A stretch of 64,000 bases of DNA from Neurospora intermedia (Eukaryota; Ascomycota; Sordariomycetes; Sordariales; Sordariaceae). Both the position numbers and the translations under genes were made by a program. The stretch is from assembly GCA_037102815.1 (NCBI GenBank), contig BTPP01000006.1:310001-374000 (forward strand), in the 5' to 3' direction. The notes under the pieces were generated by a model. The model was not told the origin of the DNA, searched no databases, and worked only from the letters and a program-made list of their open reading frames with translations. Every line of letters starts with the position of its first letter. Positions within the stretch are counted from its first letter, which is position 1. Shown here in pieces: positions 12,021 through 24,246 of this stretch.

Positions 12021-15000
12021 ACGAAGCCATCTAGTCCTGACTTTCCGCGACCGTAACGATGACGAGACGAGCTACCATAATCATTCATCTTAATTTCTTC
12101 GAAAAATATACCACCTTTTTAGATCTTTTCTCGACACCGCCATACCTTTTTCACCTCTTCGACTTTTTACCTGCCTTACTTCTCTCTCGTGACTCGGCTC
12201 CTACCATCTGTGCCGTTGCTGAATGACGCAAAAAACAAACACAACCTCCGGTCTTCTCCGTTTTCTCCCCTCTTCGATCTTGATATTCTTTTCGGTTTAA
12301 CGCATTTTGTTTCATCGTCCGCAACAAACGGTACCCTGCGCGGAGCGATTTTACGGCGGATGACTTCTCAAGATGGTTCTCGATACACGGACCCGAATCA
12401 TGCTATACTGTAACGATGTTTTTCTGAGCATGTGGTAATATGGTATGCGAGGCCGGATTTGTTGCATGCGAATTTGTCCTTGGGGAGAGAAAGGACGACG
12501 CATTTCCGGGGGGACTTGGAAAAAGGGCATGGGAGAGCAAAAAGGAGTCTAGACTATGGCAACGCTTGCTGAAAAGGTTCTGTTATGCCATAGCATGAAA
12601 GATGGGTCATTGGGGTGGTCAGACATGACCATGCAATTGACTCGCAATTGAACAATTCCCCTCTCTCGACGTCAAGTGCCATGTTGACAATATGGTGATG
12701 TTTTGTATAGGTTTGATGAGGCTGTTGCCGTATATACCAGCAGCAGTCATATGTTATTGACAGTTGAAGGAATGTATAAGAGGAGATCTTCCTGATCTGT
12801 TGGCTCTCAGGCGAGACCAGAATGGAAGGGTGAACGGAAGAACAAATGACGGGGAAGATGTGGAAAGCAGTGTAGAAAGAAGACTTGTCATGAGATAAGG
12901 AAGAAGCTTGGGTCATTATCATCATATCCCACTTCACGTCGGTGGGGGTTGAACTGGTATCGTTCTACAATGAGGCAGTGACGACATGCCGTAGGTTTAC
13001 GTCGACAAAATCTCCCACAAAGCCTCGGTCACACCAAAACACATTGACATAAGCTGCAGTTAATAGCATGTCTTCATGTACCATGCCGTATTTCAATTGC
13101 CTTGCCTTACCTTGCCTCGCACTGCTTCGCCTTACCTATGTTACTTGGGTAAATTGGGCAGACTGGCCTTACCTTGTTTTGCTTTTAGGTATATCCCGTC
13201 AACACCCACTGTCCTGTCCTACGTCGCCTGACCTGCTAACATGACCTTTAGTTTGCTGCATGAAGCTGATATTACATCGTCTCGCTTTGCATTTCTCCCA
13301 CTGTTGCAACTCGGTTCTAACTCTCCCGTCCTGTTATCATCTGATCATCTTTTCTGTACCCTATATCGTGTCTACACTGTCTAGCTCGTGAAAAGAGTTG
13401 TGATGGTTACAAGCGACTTACCACCAGAACCGAATTGGAGAGCATGCGGGACTAGGGATATGGTGCGGGTGGTGTTCAAGGAGACTTGAAGGCGCCCGGC
13501 AGTGGTGATCTAGCTCGTATAGGGGATATATGCACGTCTTGCTTGGTTTGGAGGAAGACTTATGTTCCCAAACCACGGCATACAGACATATGGTTGGTAC
13601 CTTGGACCATTACTAGCAGACGGATGACAGCCCAGTTGACTCTACGTCCGCAAAATGGTCTGTACGGCGTGCAAGCATGCTTGCAATTTGATGTTGGGAA
13701 AAAGCCGGTTCCGCGTGTCTGTACCGTGTGTCTGGGGCATTTCTTTTGGTAAGATTATCCGGCTTGATATTTTCTTATATCACCGTGAGGGCAAATTATC
13801 AACTTGCTCGGATCCTGGAAAATGAATTCATAGCAAACGGAGCCAAACATAGGTACCTCAAAGTACTTTTTCTAGTGACAGATCTGAAGAATACCTATAT
13901 TCTCTATACTTCCAAAGGCCGACTTGGAGAATCTAGCTCGCAGTGATCGAGTGTCAATCCCACACACCCATCCACTAATGTCCCACAGATTTCCAGTGTT
14001 TTCCAGTGAAGCCAGAGAGCATGTAAAGTGTGGATTTGTAGGTAATGTTGATGTAGACAAGGGCAAGGGAGCAGCTGTATGCATGCCTTCTTCATATTGA
14101 CTCCAATAAGGAGCAGAGCAAAGGCAAGGTAAACCAACCCAAGACATGACAGTTATTGGGGTTCATACGTCTCCAAATCTCGCTAGAGCTTGTAAATGTG
14201 ACCTCTAGGTACTGACAGCCTGTGAATGCCGCCGCACATTGGGCGTGATCTATACATGCCTTAATATACCACTCCATGTACCTAGTGGTACGTAAGTCTT
14301 CAACATTTCTCCTGCGTGTGCACCTTGATATCATAGAAACTCGCGAAATTGGTCAAATACCTACTATCCTTCTTTAGGCTCCGAACACACACCAGAAATC
14401 TGCCAGAAGTATGCCCAGTTGGCACGCATATGCCAGTAAATGTGGCCTTCCAGTTAGTATAAACTCGTGGATATCGCCTTCTATGTTAACTCACATACAT
14501 TTCGAGGCATAAGGGCCGGCCTGGTCCTGTCAGCCACCTGTACAAATTCGCCGCATATCCGGTACCTATAGAGCGATAGTATTTGACCAGTCTTGCAAGT
14601 TTCTACAGTATCTGCCTACCTCTAGTTTTGCATATGTAGATGACATGATCAACCTGTCTACTTCAACTATCGGGACCTGCTCGGAGGATCGAGGAACGAG
14701 AAGGGAGGATGAAAAGATAATAAATAAGTGCTTAATCCGAGGACGCAGCAACCGGAGTGTTAAAGGACATGTGATGGGGACCGGAAGTCATGGTACGTAA
14801 GTCCGGCTTATCCGGCTGTGTGCAGGTTACGTGATGGAAAGAGAAGTGATGTTCGGCATGACGCCGGCCATGGATGGAGGAAATGTATTATGTTTACGAA
14901 CTGGGGTGGGGGTAGCAGAGTGATGAGAGATATTCTGAGACACAAAGGCAGCGAAGCGGAAAAAGACATCAATCGCCATCACCGATGGGGAGCGGTTTGT

Positions 15001-15387
15001 TAAATATTCATATAATAATGTAATTACTTGATAGTCATCCAAGTCCCAATGTTCCAAGAACTAAATGAGGGTATCCTCGTGAGGTATTAGATCAAGCCAT
15101 TTATTCCCGCCGGCAGTCCCATTCACGCTTATTCATGCGTGTGTTGCTTTGTTCATTTCGCCCTTTTTCGCCCATAACTCCTCGCAAAAAAAGCCCAATC
15201 ATGATAAGTTATACAGGAGAAAAGAATGAAAAATATACCCAAAAATGCTCATCCCGAACTCCGTCGCAAAATCCCAATGCAGAATTTTAAAAGGAAGAAA
15301 AAAAATGTTGTACAAGATCATCTTGTGAGACGATGGATCTGGAAAGAGAAGGTATGTAGAAAAGATGAGAAAGCGAGGTGTCCCGGC
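12021..15387. other. Intergenic between convergent mpg1 and GUT1
   Basis: The first 350 bases after mpg1 are T-rich and probably its 3' UTR. A CCTTGCCTTACC-like imperfect repeat lies at 13095-13180. Otherwise I see no gene. The short frames have no protein character. Confidence 0.5.
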
Positions 15388-17279
15388 TTAGGCCTTCTTG
15401 ACCTCCTCGTCGCACTCGTCGTCTTCGTTGTCATTGTCTTGCAGCCAGCCGCGGCTCATCTGAACAGCCTGGTTCCACTTCTTGAACCTCTTCTCGGCAC
15501 ACTTGCGAGAAATCTTGGGCTCAAAGACCTTCCGGCCGGTTCGGTTAACTTCCTGGAGCTCGGTGGTATCGCTCCAGACACCGGTAGCGAGGCCGGCAGC
15601 AATGGCAGCGCCAAGAGCGGTGGTTTCGCACATGGCCGGGCGATCAACGGGAATACCGCTGATGTCAGCCTGGGTTTGCATGGTCAGGTCAGAGTTGGAG
15701 AGACCACCATCGACAGCAAGGAGCTTGAGCTTGCAGCCCGAGTCTTTCTCCATGGCATCAAGGATAGCCTTGGTCTGGAAGCAGGTAGCCTCGAGAGTGG
15801 CACGAGCAATGTGTCCCTTTTGGGTGTGTTGAGTAATTCCGACTATTGGGCACATGACAGGTTAGCTTCCGGTCTTTCATGTGGAACGGGGTAGGATGAA
15901 TGTAACGGTTGGATGATGCTCCAAGGTGGGTCGGGAGAAGTCGTGTGGAAAGAGTGGGTGGGTAATGGTGATCACTTACACAAAGTTCCCTTTGCATCAT
16001 CGATCCAGTAAGGGGCGAACAGGCCGCTGAAGGCGGTGACAAACACAACACCTCCGTTGTCGGGCACCGACTCGGCAAGGTCGTTAATTTGCTTAGCGTT
16101 CTCAATGAAGTTGAGGTTGTTCTGGAGGAAGGTGACGCCGGCGCCGGCGACAGCAATGCTGCCTTCGAGGGCGTAGACGGGCGCGCGGCCCTGGCCAAAG
16201 TCGTAGGCGACAGTGGACAGAAGACCGTACTGCGAGATGACGGGCTCGGTGCCGACGTTGTAGAGCAGGAAGCAGCCAGTGCCGTAGGTGTTCTTTGCTT
16301 GGCCGGGGTTGAAGCCGCACTGGCCAACCAGGGCGCTGGATTGATCGCCCAAGCAACCAGCGATCGGCACACCCGACAGCGCACCACTGGCAATGCGACC
16401 GAAACATTCAGGGTCCGACGAAGGGACGATCTTGGGCAAATGCACCTTGGTTCGGTCAATTCCGAAGAATCCTAGCATCTTGTCGTCATACTGCAGAGTG
16501 CGAATGTTCATGAACATGGTTCTGCTGGCGTTGGTGCTGTCTGTTACGTGGACAGGACTCTCAGCCTGGGCGCCGCCATTGAGCTTGTAGATGAGCCAAG
16601 TGTCGACAGTGCCGAAGGCAAGACGACCTTCTTCGTAGGCCTGCTTGACGGCCTCAACATTCTCAATGAGCCAAAGAAGCTTGACGCTGCTGGGATAGGT
16701 GGAGAGGGGAAGACCGCAAAGGTCCTTGATGGCATCGGCGCCGTCCTTGTCCTTGAGGTCGCGGACGAGGGACTTGGTGCGAGTATCGGACCAGACGACG
16801 GCATTATAAAGAGGCTCGCCGGTTTCATGGTCCCACACGAGCGTGGTTTCGCGCTGGTTGGTGATGCCGATGGAGCGGATGTCGTTCTTGGAGAAGCCTA
16901 GTCGTTGAAACTTGCGCATGGCACCTTCAATGCACTCTTCGACCGAGTTGAGCAGAGTCATGGGGTCGTGCTCATGCCATCCTGACTTGGGGTAGAGGTT
17001 CTCAAACTCAATCTGGTGGCTGGCAACAGGGTCGCCCTCGCCGTTGAAGATAAGGAAGCGGGAAGAGGTGGTGCCTTGGTCGACGGAGCCGACGAACCAG
17101 TGGTTTTTCCTCTCCTCGGGCGTCTCGTGGATGCCGCGGGGAAGATGCTCTAGGTGGGTGACAATGGGACCCTTGTGGGCCTTTGCTAGGTTGCGGGCAT
17201 CCATGCCATCGTTTGTGAGGGTGGGTTCTACACACATGACGCCGGCCTCGACGCCATCGTTGAGGTTGAGTAACTTCAT
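15388..17279 (-). CDS. GUT1: Glycerol kinase
   Basis: It phosphorylates glycerol to glycerol-3-phosphate with ATP, the first step of glycerol catabolism. Exon 1 is 17279-15980 and exon 2 is 15842-15388, separated by a 137-bp GTAAGT...TAG intron. The product is 584 residues. The splice restores the conserved GTLFGITQHTQKGHIARATL. FGGY-kinase features are clear: GSVDQGTTSSRFLIF (about 64-78), GITNQRETT, SDTRT, the GCLGDQSSALVGQ and NTYGTGCF phosphate loops, and AVDGGLSNSDL near the C terminus. The frame is open 149 codons upstream of the chosen ATG, but that part is low-complexity His/Thr sequence, so I start at MKLLNLNDG. The first 60 residues exceed the bacterial enzyme and are usual in filamentous fungi. 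The tail is acidic (DNDNEDDECDEE). Confidence 0.96.
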
Positions 17280-19673
17280 GGTGACTGAAGTTGTTCTTGT
17301 AGGAACAGGTTCAAGCGGGGTAGATGGTAAAGCCTCGTGCGGGGTGTCTGTGTCTGTGTTTGTGTCTGTGTTTGTGTCTGTGGTGGTGGTGGTGCTTGTA
17401 TGACTTGTATGACTTGTGTGACGTGTGTGAGTGAAGCCGAGGTAGTTGGTAGTGGTGGCGGTGGTGGTGTGGTGGTATGTCTTGTTGGTATAAAGAAAGG
17501 ATGATGATGGAGAACAAGAGAGAAAGCTGTTTCGGATTGCTGAATGCGGCCGACTACTTGTAGTATTGAGACGGGTTGCGGATGAGGCAGGTCTGACGGG
17601 CTGGATGCCTATGACACAGCCGGAGAAAGTGACACAATGTGGGGGGGAGGATCGAGATCGGGCAAGACTGTTTGTCTGCTGGAGAATGAGGACCCTGGAT
17701 CGACGTCCCCAAGATCGATGTGCCAAACAGAGGCCGCGAGGACGGTTGCTATTGCGTGGTCGAGTGCGGAGGAGGAGACGAGCTGCCGCGGCTACTACGT
17801 CATCAAAGGCCTGGCCCTAGCTGATAATCGGTGGTGCTGATAACACTGGGAGAGTGCTGATAGTGGTGCACGGACCTCCGGGCCGTGTTCGTTGGATGAT
17901 GGACTTGAGAGCGTTGTTTACACGGCTGATGGTCGAACAAGACTTCAAGTGGTGTCGATGGTGTTCATTGATGACCTGGTGCGACCACCTCATCGTCCAC
18001 ATCGAGGGCGACATGTTTACCTTATTTATTCCAGACAGCAACCGCGCTGCACCTTGCTTCTGCTGCTGCTGGCCAGGTATGCGAGCTATGCTAGTCTCGT
18101 TCCCCTGGCTGGGCGCAATCTGGGCTGGTCTCTTGTGACCAGCTGCAATCTGCGACGGATTGGTCTCTCTTTCCTGTCCCAGACTTCCGAACCGAACCGT
18201 CCCAGGCCTGGCTCGTGTAGTGCGTGCCGCGTGCAGGGTGAGCAGGTCTGACAGGGTGAGTGCGCAATTGATTTTCTCGGCAGTAATCTTGTCAACTTGC
18301 CCGGCTGATTTTTTTCCGTCTGCTTCTGGAGAACACACACCACCAAAAAAAAAGATCAAAAAAAAAAAAAAATTGATCGGCACGCTTTGTTGCGCTTCCT
18401 GCTGGCGGCCAGTGGTGGAACATTTGCGGGGATCCACTTGACGCCCAATCAAAGAATCCTTTTTCCCCTTTCCGGTACGCGCTAGAAGGTACCACGGTAC
18501 ATGTACATTTCTTCCCCTCAGCACCTCCATGCTTCGCTACTACGTCGCATCCTGCAGCGCGGTTGCACTCGCTGCACCATGGCTGTTGCTGGGAGAAGGT
18601 ACCTGCTGCATGGAACATGTGCAGAGGTCGCGAATGCGGATGGGCGGTCGCAGGGGGAGAATTGCCCCGAAAATGCGGAGTCGTCCTCTCCAGGAAGCCC
18701 GAAGAGCCACTTTTCTCCCTTTTACACCCACCAACGCGGACAAGATTTGCACCGACAAGGAGCCTCGAACATTGAAGCAAAAGTCCAGAACGCTCCAATG
18801 CTCGCACTACTCCTTTGAACAACTGGGGTTTGTTCCGGGCCTCCATTGCGATGCGACGGCACCACCGGCGATGCACTACCTATGTACCTAGCTCACCATG
18901 TATGTACAACGTGTACATACCTCCAAGCACCTCCCAGCACATTGAAGCACCTCGGCCAACCGCAGCAGAACCGATAACGTTATTTTAGGCTCATCAAACC
19001 TGAATGAACCTGTGACCTGTCCTGTCTTTCATCGTCTCCGCCCCTGATTCAAAGAATACGACCCCCCGCCAACAACTTGGACGGAGAACTGGAGTCTGGC
19101 AAGTCCCGTCCAGGGGCAAGGACCGGATTTCCCAAAATATACAATGCCATTCAGAGGAGACCGAGGGGAGACCTGGGGCCGGGAACGGCATCGACGGGAA
19201 CAGGAAAGCGTATCAAGATTGAAGAAGCCGCCTTTACACTGCACTGCACCACACTACACCACACGGTGTTGTTGTTACTAGTGTGGTATTGTCATTTGTC
19301 ATTGCTACACTATGATGCCCCTTGCCTCTCAAAGCCTCTTAATGCTACCCGACACCCTCTGGCGGTTACGACAGTTGGCCGATGATCGCTGGCTTGAGGG
19401 CCTCTCGTTGGCTTGTTGCACCTCAGCTATGAGATAAGAATTGTGGACTGCCAAGATGCTCAACCACCATCTCGATGTGCAAAGGCGAAAACAAGCCACA
19501 CATTTATGCAGCCATACAAAAGGCTCACGGTGAAAGACCCCCGGGCCGGTATGATGCTCGGTCACCGTGTTCTGTTTTTTTTTTGTTTGTTCTGACATCA
19601 AAAGCTACGGCTGACGTTAGAAAACTGGAGCAAAATGTCAAAAAGAAGACCGTTCACTCGCCGCCGGGAATTG
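17280..19673. other. Intergenic upstream of GUT1
   Basis: Contains the GUT1 promoter side, with GTGTCTGTGTTT-type imperfect repeats at 17340-17420, an A-rich run near 18345-18372 and GGTAC/TGTACA-rich patches at 18485-18510 and 18880-18930. Long open frames on the minus strand (17817-18530) are low-complexity and I do not accept them as genes. Confidence 0.5.
17335..17425 (+). repeat. GT/CT-rich imperfect tandem repeat near the GUT1 start
   Basis: Repeats of the words GTGTCTGTGTTT, GGTGGTGGTG and TGTATGACTTG lie 60-150 bp upstream of the GUT1 start. They are in the leader or promoter on the minus strand. Confidence 0.7.
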
Positions 19674-19746
19674 AGCCCGACGTGGGGGTCGAACCCACAA
19701 CCTTGAGATTAAGAGTCTCACGCTCTACCGATTGAGCTAGCCGGGC
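19674..19746 (-). tRNA. tRNA-Lys (anticodon CTT)
   Basis: The 73-nt minus strand folds as a cloverleaf. The acceptor GCCCGGC pairs with GTCGGGC (one G-U). The D arm is GCTC/GAGC, the anticodon arm is TGAGA-CTCTTAA-TCTCA, and the T arm is GTGGG-TTCGACC-CCCAC. Loop CTCTTAA gives anticodon CTT. There is no intron and no encoded CCA. Box A and box B words are intact. Confidence 0.96.
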
Positions 19747-22058
19747 GAGTTGAAAGCGCAGTGCTGCTCCTGTTGAAAGTGTGGGCGCACAACTTTCGGT
19801 CAAGAAAGCGTGTGAGAGAGAGTGAGTGATGATTCATTGTGCTATCGCCAGTTGGCCGGACTTCCTAATTGGGAAGTGCCGAAGGGGCATCGTCGATTCG
19901 AGCGATTACGCGACCAGCAAGGCCCAACACTTGTCGCACTGACATGGGCGCTTGCTTTCTGTGCAAAAGGGTCGCATTTACACAGTATCGTATTTGTCGA
20001 TCCGCCAAATTCCGTGGAGTCGCGTCCCAAATGACGAAATTTTGTTTGGGTCACGGGGACTGATGAATCTGGCGGGATTCGGTCAGCATTCGAGAAGACA
20101 GCGTGTTCGGTGCCTGCAGCTGTGGAAGAGGGGGAAGCAAAGAAACTGAACCGAGACATTTGACAAAGTTCCATCCGCATCGCAGGAGCGAGACTGCAGC
20201 CATGCCCGGTCACTGCTGCGCTGCATGGTCAGCTCCGACTGCGGGATGCCCCACCTTCTTCCCCATGGTGTATTCCCATTCTTTCATGCACGGGTTACGC
20301 ATGCATGCAACGGGCAGAGCCTGGAACTTGAAGGAACTGAAATTACCTCCATCAAGCCGTCACCACCACCACCACCATCGTGGCCCAAAGTTCCAATCAT
20401 TCAGCAGGAGCACGGCTGGAATGCCCCGATGCAAGTTGTAAATAGTGCAGAGTGCCCAACAGGAAAGCGCGAGCTTGCAAAAACATTGGTGTTGGGTTTC
20501 CACTTCAAGGACAAGCCGAGGACATGCAGGACAAGGCCCAGCCAGAACTTGAAAGCGCAGAAACATCGGGATAACAGAGAGTGCGACGCTTTGCTGGTCT
20601 TGTGATGTCAATTGATCTTCATGAATTGGAGAATGTTGACGTTGACCCCGCCCGCTTCGTGCTTTGCTCCCGCGCGTTTCCGCTGGGCCTAGGTTGCCCC
20701 TTGTCCTGCTGCCCTACGGAAGTACCACCGTTGAATTCTGGTCGAACCTCACTACTGCGTACACTACGCTACATAGGGGAGAGGTACGTACCCTACAATA
20801 CCTTCCCTTTACTACACTAGAAGGTACCTCTTGGTACGTACCTCGTCCATCACTGCCGCCGCCGTCGGCCCTCGCCCCGCCCCAGTCATCTTTTTTGGGG
20901 TGGGTTCTTCCCCCTTGGGGCTCCCGCAATTCCCGTCAATCCCGTTCCCCGCCAGCTTGTCCTGCCTGAGGTGGCCAGCACCCCCAGGCTCTTCCGTCTT
21001 CATCCCGTTGAGCAGGCTTCATCCCCCAAGGCCCCACTGAAGCTACGGCCCCAGTGATGCGCCCGCTCCCGTCGCCGGCTTGGTTCTAATTTTTGACCAT
21101 CCACGGGAAGCGACACCACCTATGGTAAGCCATCAATCATGCCGCCATGATGAGCCTGATGTTTACGCTTGCTGGGCATCGCTTGTGGGAAAAAATGCGC
21201 TACAGGGGAAGAGATGGACAAGGCGCCACCGGGGTTAAGTTTGATAGGTATCTCGACGCACTGGAAAAAGCGACGAGCAATACTTTCTTATCAGCAGAGT
21301 CCGATTGAGCTGTCGCCCTGTTGCGCTAACAGAGGAGCCAATGTCCCGCTGTCTTACTCATAGCCTTCAACGGCGGCTACCTTCGTGCTAGGGCCAAGAG
21401 CGCTGCGCTGCCATGAGGCGCTTTAAACTTGGCATCGCATCGGGAGTAGAATTTTGAGATTGGTGAGCGGCGGTCTCGGGACTCTCGAGGCCCGCCTGCC
21501 TGGCCTGTCCACTTATCGCAGCATTCTCTGGGCCTCGCTCGGCTTCTTCTCACCGCGAGCCAGTCGCTGCGTTCACCGGGCAGATTTGGGCCTGAAACCG
21601 CATATCTGCCAACCAAGGGAACGATCCTATCATAATCAGAGGATTTACCGCCCCCGTTTAGTTTCGAGACATGGCACTTCCACCGCCTGCTCGTTCGGTG
21701 TCTGCTCCGGGCGTCTTGTTGCGGCATTCCCCGCTTCGACAATCGGCCAGCGAAACACGGAAACTCACGACCAAGCTTCATTCTCCTAGGCAATCTTGGA
21801 AGACTCGAGAACTGTGGATGGCTGGATTGGTGCCAACCTGTCACCACTATCGCGATCTAGCCTCATCTCAGTCCCAAGACAAGGTACCTGGAGACTTTGC
21901 TGGTTGATTTGCTTGGCCCTTGCATCACCCGCAACCCACCCTCCAACCCACCCCCCTTTTTGTCTTTCCGTCAATCGCTTCCCGCCGCTTACGAGAGGGT
22001 ACCTTTCTATTTCAAGCACTGAGCAGCCCGGCGTAGCACGTGGGAAGCCGGGATTCAG
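19747..22058. other. Intergenic, no supportable gene
   Basis: Short overlapping frames only. It includes a GTAC-rich patch at 20755-20845 with many TACGTACC words. The part from about 21,650 may be the leader of the kinase gene. Confidence 0.5.
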
Positions 22059-23693
22059 ATGTCCACCGATTCCGCCGGGAGCCAAGCCTCCCAGGCCATG
22101 CTCCACATGCTGGACTATATATCCAGGCACGACCATGATCATTTCGAATGGGACGACCATGGCAGGGAAGAATCCGAGGCCTGGCTCCGTCCGGTCCAGG
22201 ACGCTGGGCTCAGTCCCCAGAAGCACAAGGTTTTCAACCACGCAAACAAGGAGTATCTCAAGCCTCCTCAGCCTTTTATCCAGATAGGTCCTGAGCTGGG
22301 CGATTCCGGCTCGACCATCGTCTACAAGGTCAGCCCTCCGGACGATCAAGGCTACAGACGACCCCTGGCCCTCAAAGTTATTGTTTGCAAAGAAAACGCG
22401 CGCCCGCCTGGCCCTGACAGCAATGTGCGCAAGCTGGCCCTGCAAGAGGTGCGAAACATGGTGGCGGTGCGCCATCCTCACATCGTAGTCTACGTAGCTT
22501 CGTTTGAGGATTATTGCATCTCCAACCGCCAGGTCCGCCAGCGCCGTGCTGCTGGTACTGGTGCTCGCGCCGTCTTCAGGAGAGTCGATCAACAGATCAA
22601 GCGTCACATACTCGGCATCGCCATGTATCCTCCGGCCCAATGCAATCTACGAACTTTCATGCTCGATATCGCGTCCGCTGCTGCCATCTCACCACGTACG
22701 GCTGAAGAGGAGAATTGGATGGTACAATACCTCCATTCGTATTTTGGTTGCCTGTCCCAAGCTGTGAGCTATCTGCACAAGTCAACAGTACGCATACGAC
22801 ACAAGGACATCAAACCCGAGAACGTTGTCATTGACGATTTTGGCTTTCCTCTGCTCACCGACTTTGGGCTTTCCAAGCACTTTGAAACAGGCCAGCACTC
22901 TCAAGGACCTACCGCCAAGACGCTCAAATATGCCGATCCAGAAGCAATGCAGGAGACGCAGCGCGATGAGAGGTCTGATGTCTTCTCACTGGGTTGTGTC
23001 TTCCTCGAGATGGTGACCGTACTACTCGGCAAGCCTCCATCGTATGCCGAGGAGCAGCTTGAGCGCATGGCAGGTAATGCTGATCAAGTTGGCGAGTTCA
23101 AGTACACCGATGCGTTGGACAGCTTACAGGAATACATCAATCATCTCGAACAGGTGGCAGAAGATCAACTTGATGCGCTTCCATCTCCATCGCCGGACAG
23201 GCCCACACCATCAACGAACCTTCCGCCGTCCATGCCAAAATCACAATCCTTCAGAGAGAGGGAGAAAACTTGGCAAAGAGAGAGGGAAGCATCCCTAATC
23301 GGCGTCATCAAGGTCCTCAGACCCATCAGAAGAATGATGGATCGCGATTACCACGTGCGCCCCTACGCCAGGGACCTTTACCCCTTGTTCCGCCACCTCT
23401 ACGATATCTACGAAAGCCCCGGTCGCTGCGAAAACTGCGAGGAACAGATGCTGACAGGCAGGTCGCGTCCGCCAACACGGGCGCCGACCATGGTGGGGGT
23501 GGCCGCCAATGTCAGACAGCTACCGCTACAGCGGACGAGGTCGAACAGCCCGACTTTGGCCAAGAGTCCTACAGCTGGTTCGTTTACTATCAGGAGAGTG
23601 AGGGCGAATTCACTGTACGTGGTCAAGCAGGCGTCGCATTCGCCAACGGATGCGGTGGGCATAGCATATCCGCATAATGGGCATAAGGTCTGA
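22059..23693 (+). CDS. Protein kinase-domain protein, single exon
   Basis: An uninterrupted 544-residue frame with a Ser/Thr-kinase-like domain at about 74-330. Visible are a glycine-rich loop GDSGSTIVYK (81-90), the VAIK-like lysine in ALKVIV (K106), and the C-helix glutamate in LALQEVRNM (E130). The catalytic loop is HKDIKPENVV (HRD changed to HKD, 248-250), with DFG at 268-270, the activation-segment end YADPEA (291-296) and SDVFSLGCV. A basic insert of about 30 residues (QVRQRRAAGTGARAVFRR) sits between the strands of the N-lobe. The C-terminal part is charged, then basic and Ser/Pro-rich, with a CENCEE pair of cysteines near 470. All catalytic residues are present, so activity is plausible. 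The family resembles fungal kinases expanded outside the core kinome. The substrate is unknown. Confidence 0.88.
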   Translation: MSTDSAGSQASQAMLHMLDYISRHDHDHFEWDDHGREESEAWLRPVQDAGLSPQKHKVFNHANKEYLKPPQPFIQIGPELGDSGSTIVYKVSPPDDQGYRRPLALKVIVCKENARPPGPDSNVRKLALQEVRNMVAVRHPHIVVYVASFEDYCISNRQVRQRRAAGTGARAVFRRVDQQIKRHILGIAMYPPAQCNLRTFMLDIASAAAISPRTAEEENWMVQYLHSYFGCLSQAVSYLHKSTVRIRHKDIKPENVVIDDFGFPLLTDFGLSKHFETGQHSQGPTAKTLKYADPEAMQETQRDERSDVFSLGCVFLEMVTVLLGKPPSYAEEQLERMAGNADQVGEFKYTDALDSLQEYINHLEQVAEDQLDALPSPSPDRPTPSTNLPPSMPKSQSFREREKTWQREREASLIGVIKVLRPIRRMMDRDYHVRPYARDLYPLFRHLYDIYESPGRCENCEEQMLTGRSRPPTRAPTMVGVAANVRQLPLQRTRSNSPTLAKSPTAGSFTIRRVRANSLYVVKQASHSPTDAVGIAYPHNGHKV

Positions 23694-24246
23694 TCATGAG
23701 CCATGAGCTGGCGTAGGGGGGGTGGGCGGCCGACGGCTCCGACGACACAGGCCGAATTTGGTTATAATGGCGAGCCACAGAAGGGGGATATGAGGAAATG
23801 GCTCGGCGATGAAAGTATGAACATTTGGAAGAAGTAATTGGGCGATGGGCCTGCCAAAAGCAAAGCGTACAGGAAAGAAAATATTTTTCTTCTTTTTGTT
23901 GAATCATCGTGGGAGCTGGCAGCTAAAGGCATATCAACATTGATAGTAGTCAATCTGCGCAAACTGTTTGCGACCAGTGACCCATTCTGGTCCAGATCAA
24001 TCGACATCGTCGTGAAAGACCATGTGTTTTGGATAACATGTAAGTTGTGGCTGTGCGTGAGACTACACTAAAGGATGGAGTCGCTTACATACGCTTAGTA
24101 AACCTATGAATAGTCAGTACTTCCACTTTATCCACATTCTCCCCTAACCTTCCATCCCATTAATTATCTTATTCTTCATCCTCATTTAATCCGGAAAATT
24201 TCTCGTCATCCCCACGAAAACCATACTAGTAGACAGAACAGGAACA
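23694..24246. other. Intergenic between kinase and cupin genes
   Basis: AT-richer than the genes on either side. It presumably holds the kinase 3' end and the cupin promoter. Nothing else is seen. Confidence 0.5.

Noticed and set aside
15226-15894. 222-codon plus-strand frame
   Set aside because: Mirror of glycerol kinase exon 2.
17280-17726. 149-codon N-terminal extension of glycerol kinase
   Set aside because: In frame, but made of HTSHTSTTTTTDTNTDTN-type low complexity encoded by GT/GTCT repeats. MKLLNLNDG is the better start.
17817-18530. 237-codon minus-strand frame
   Set aside because: Contains a poly-Phe stretch from an A/T homopolymer and no recognisable fold.
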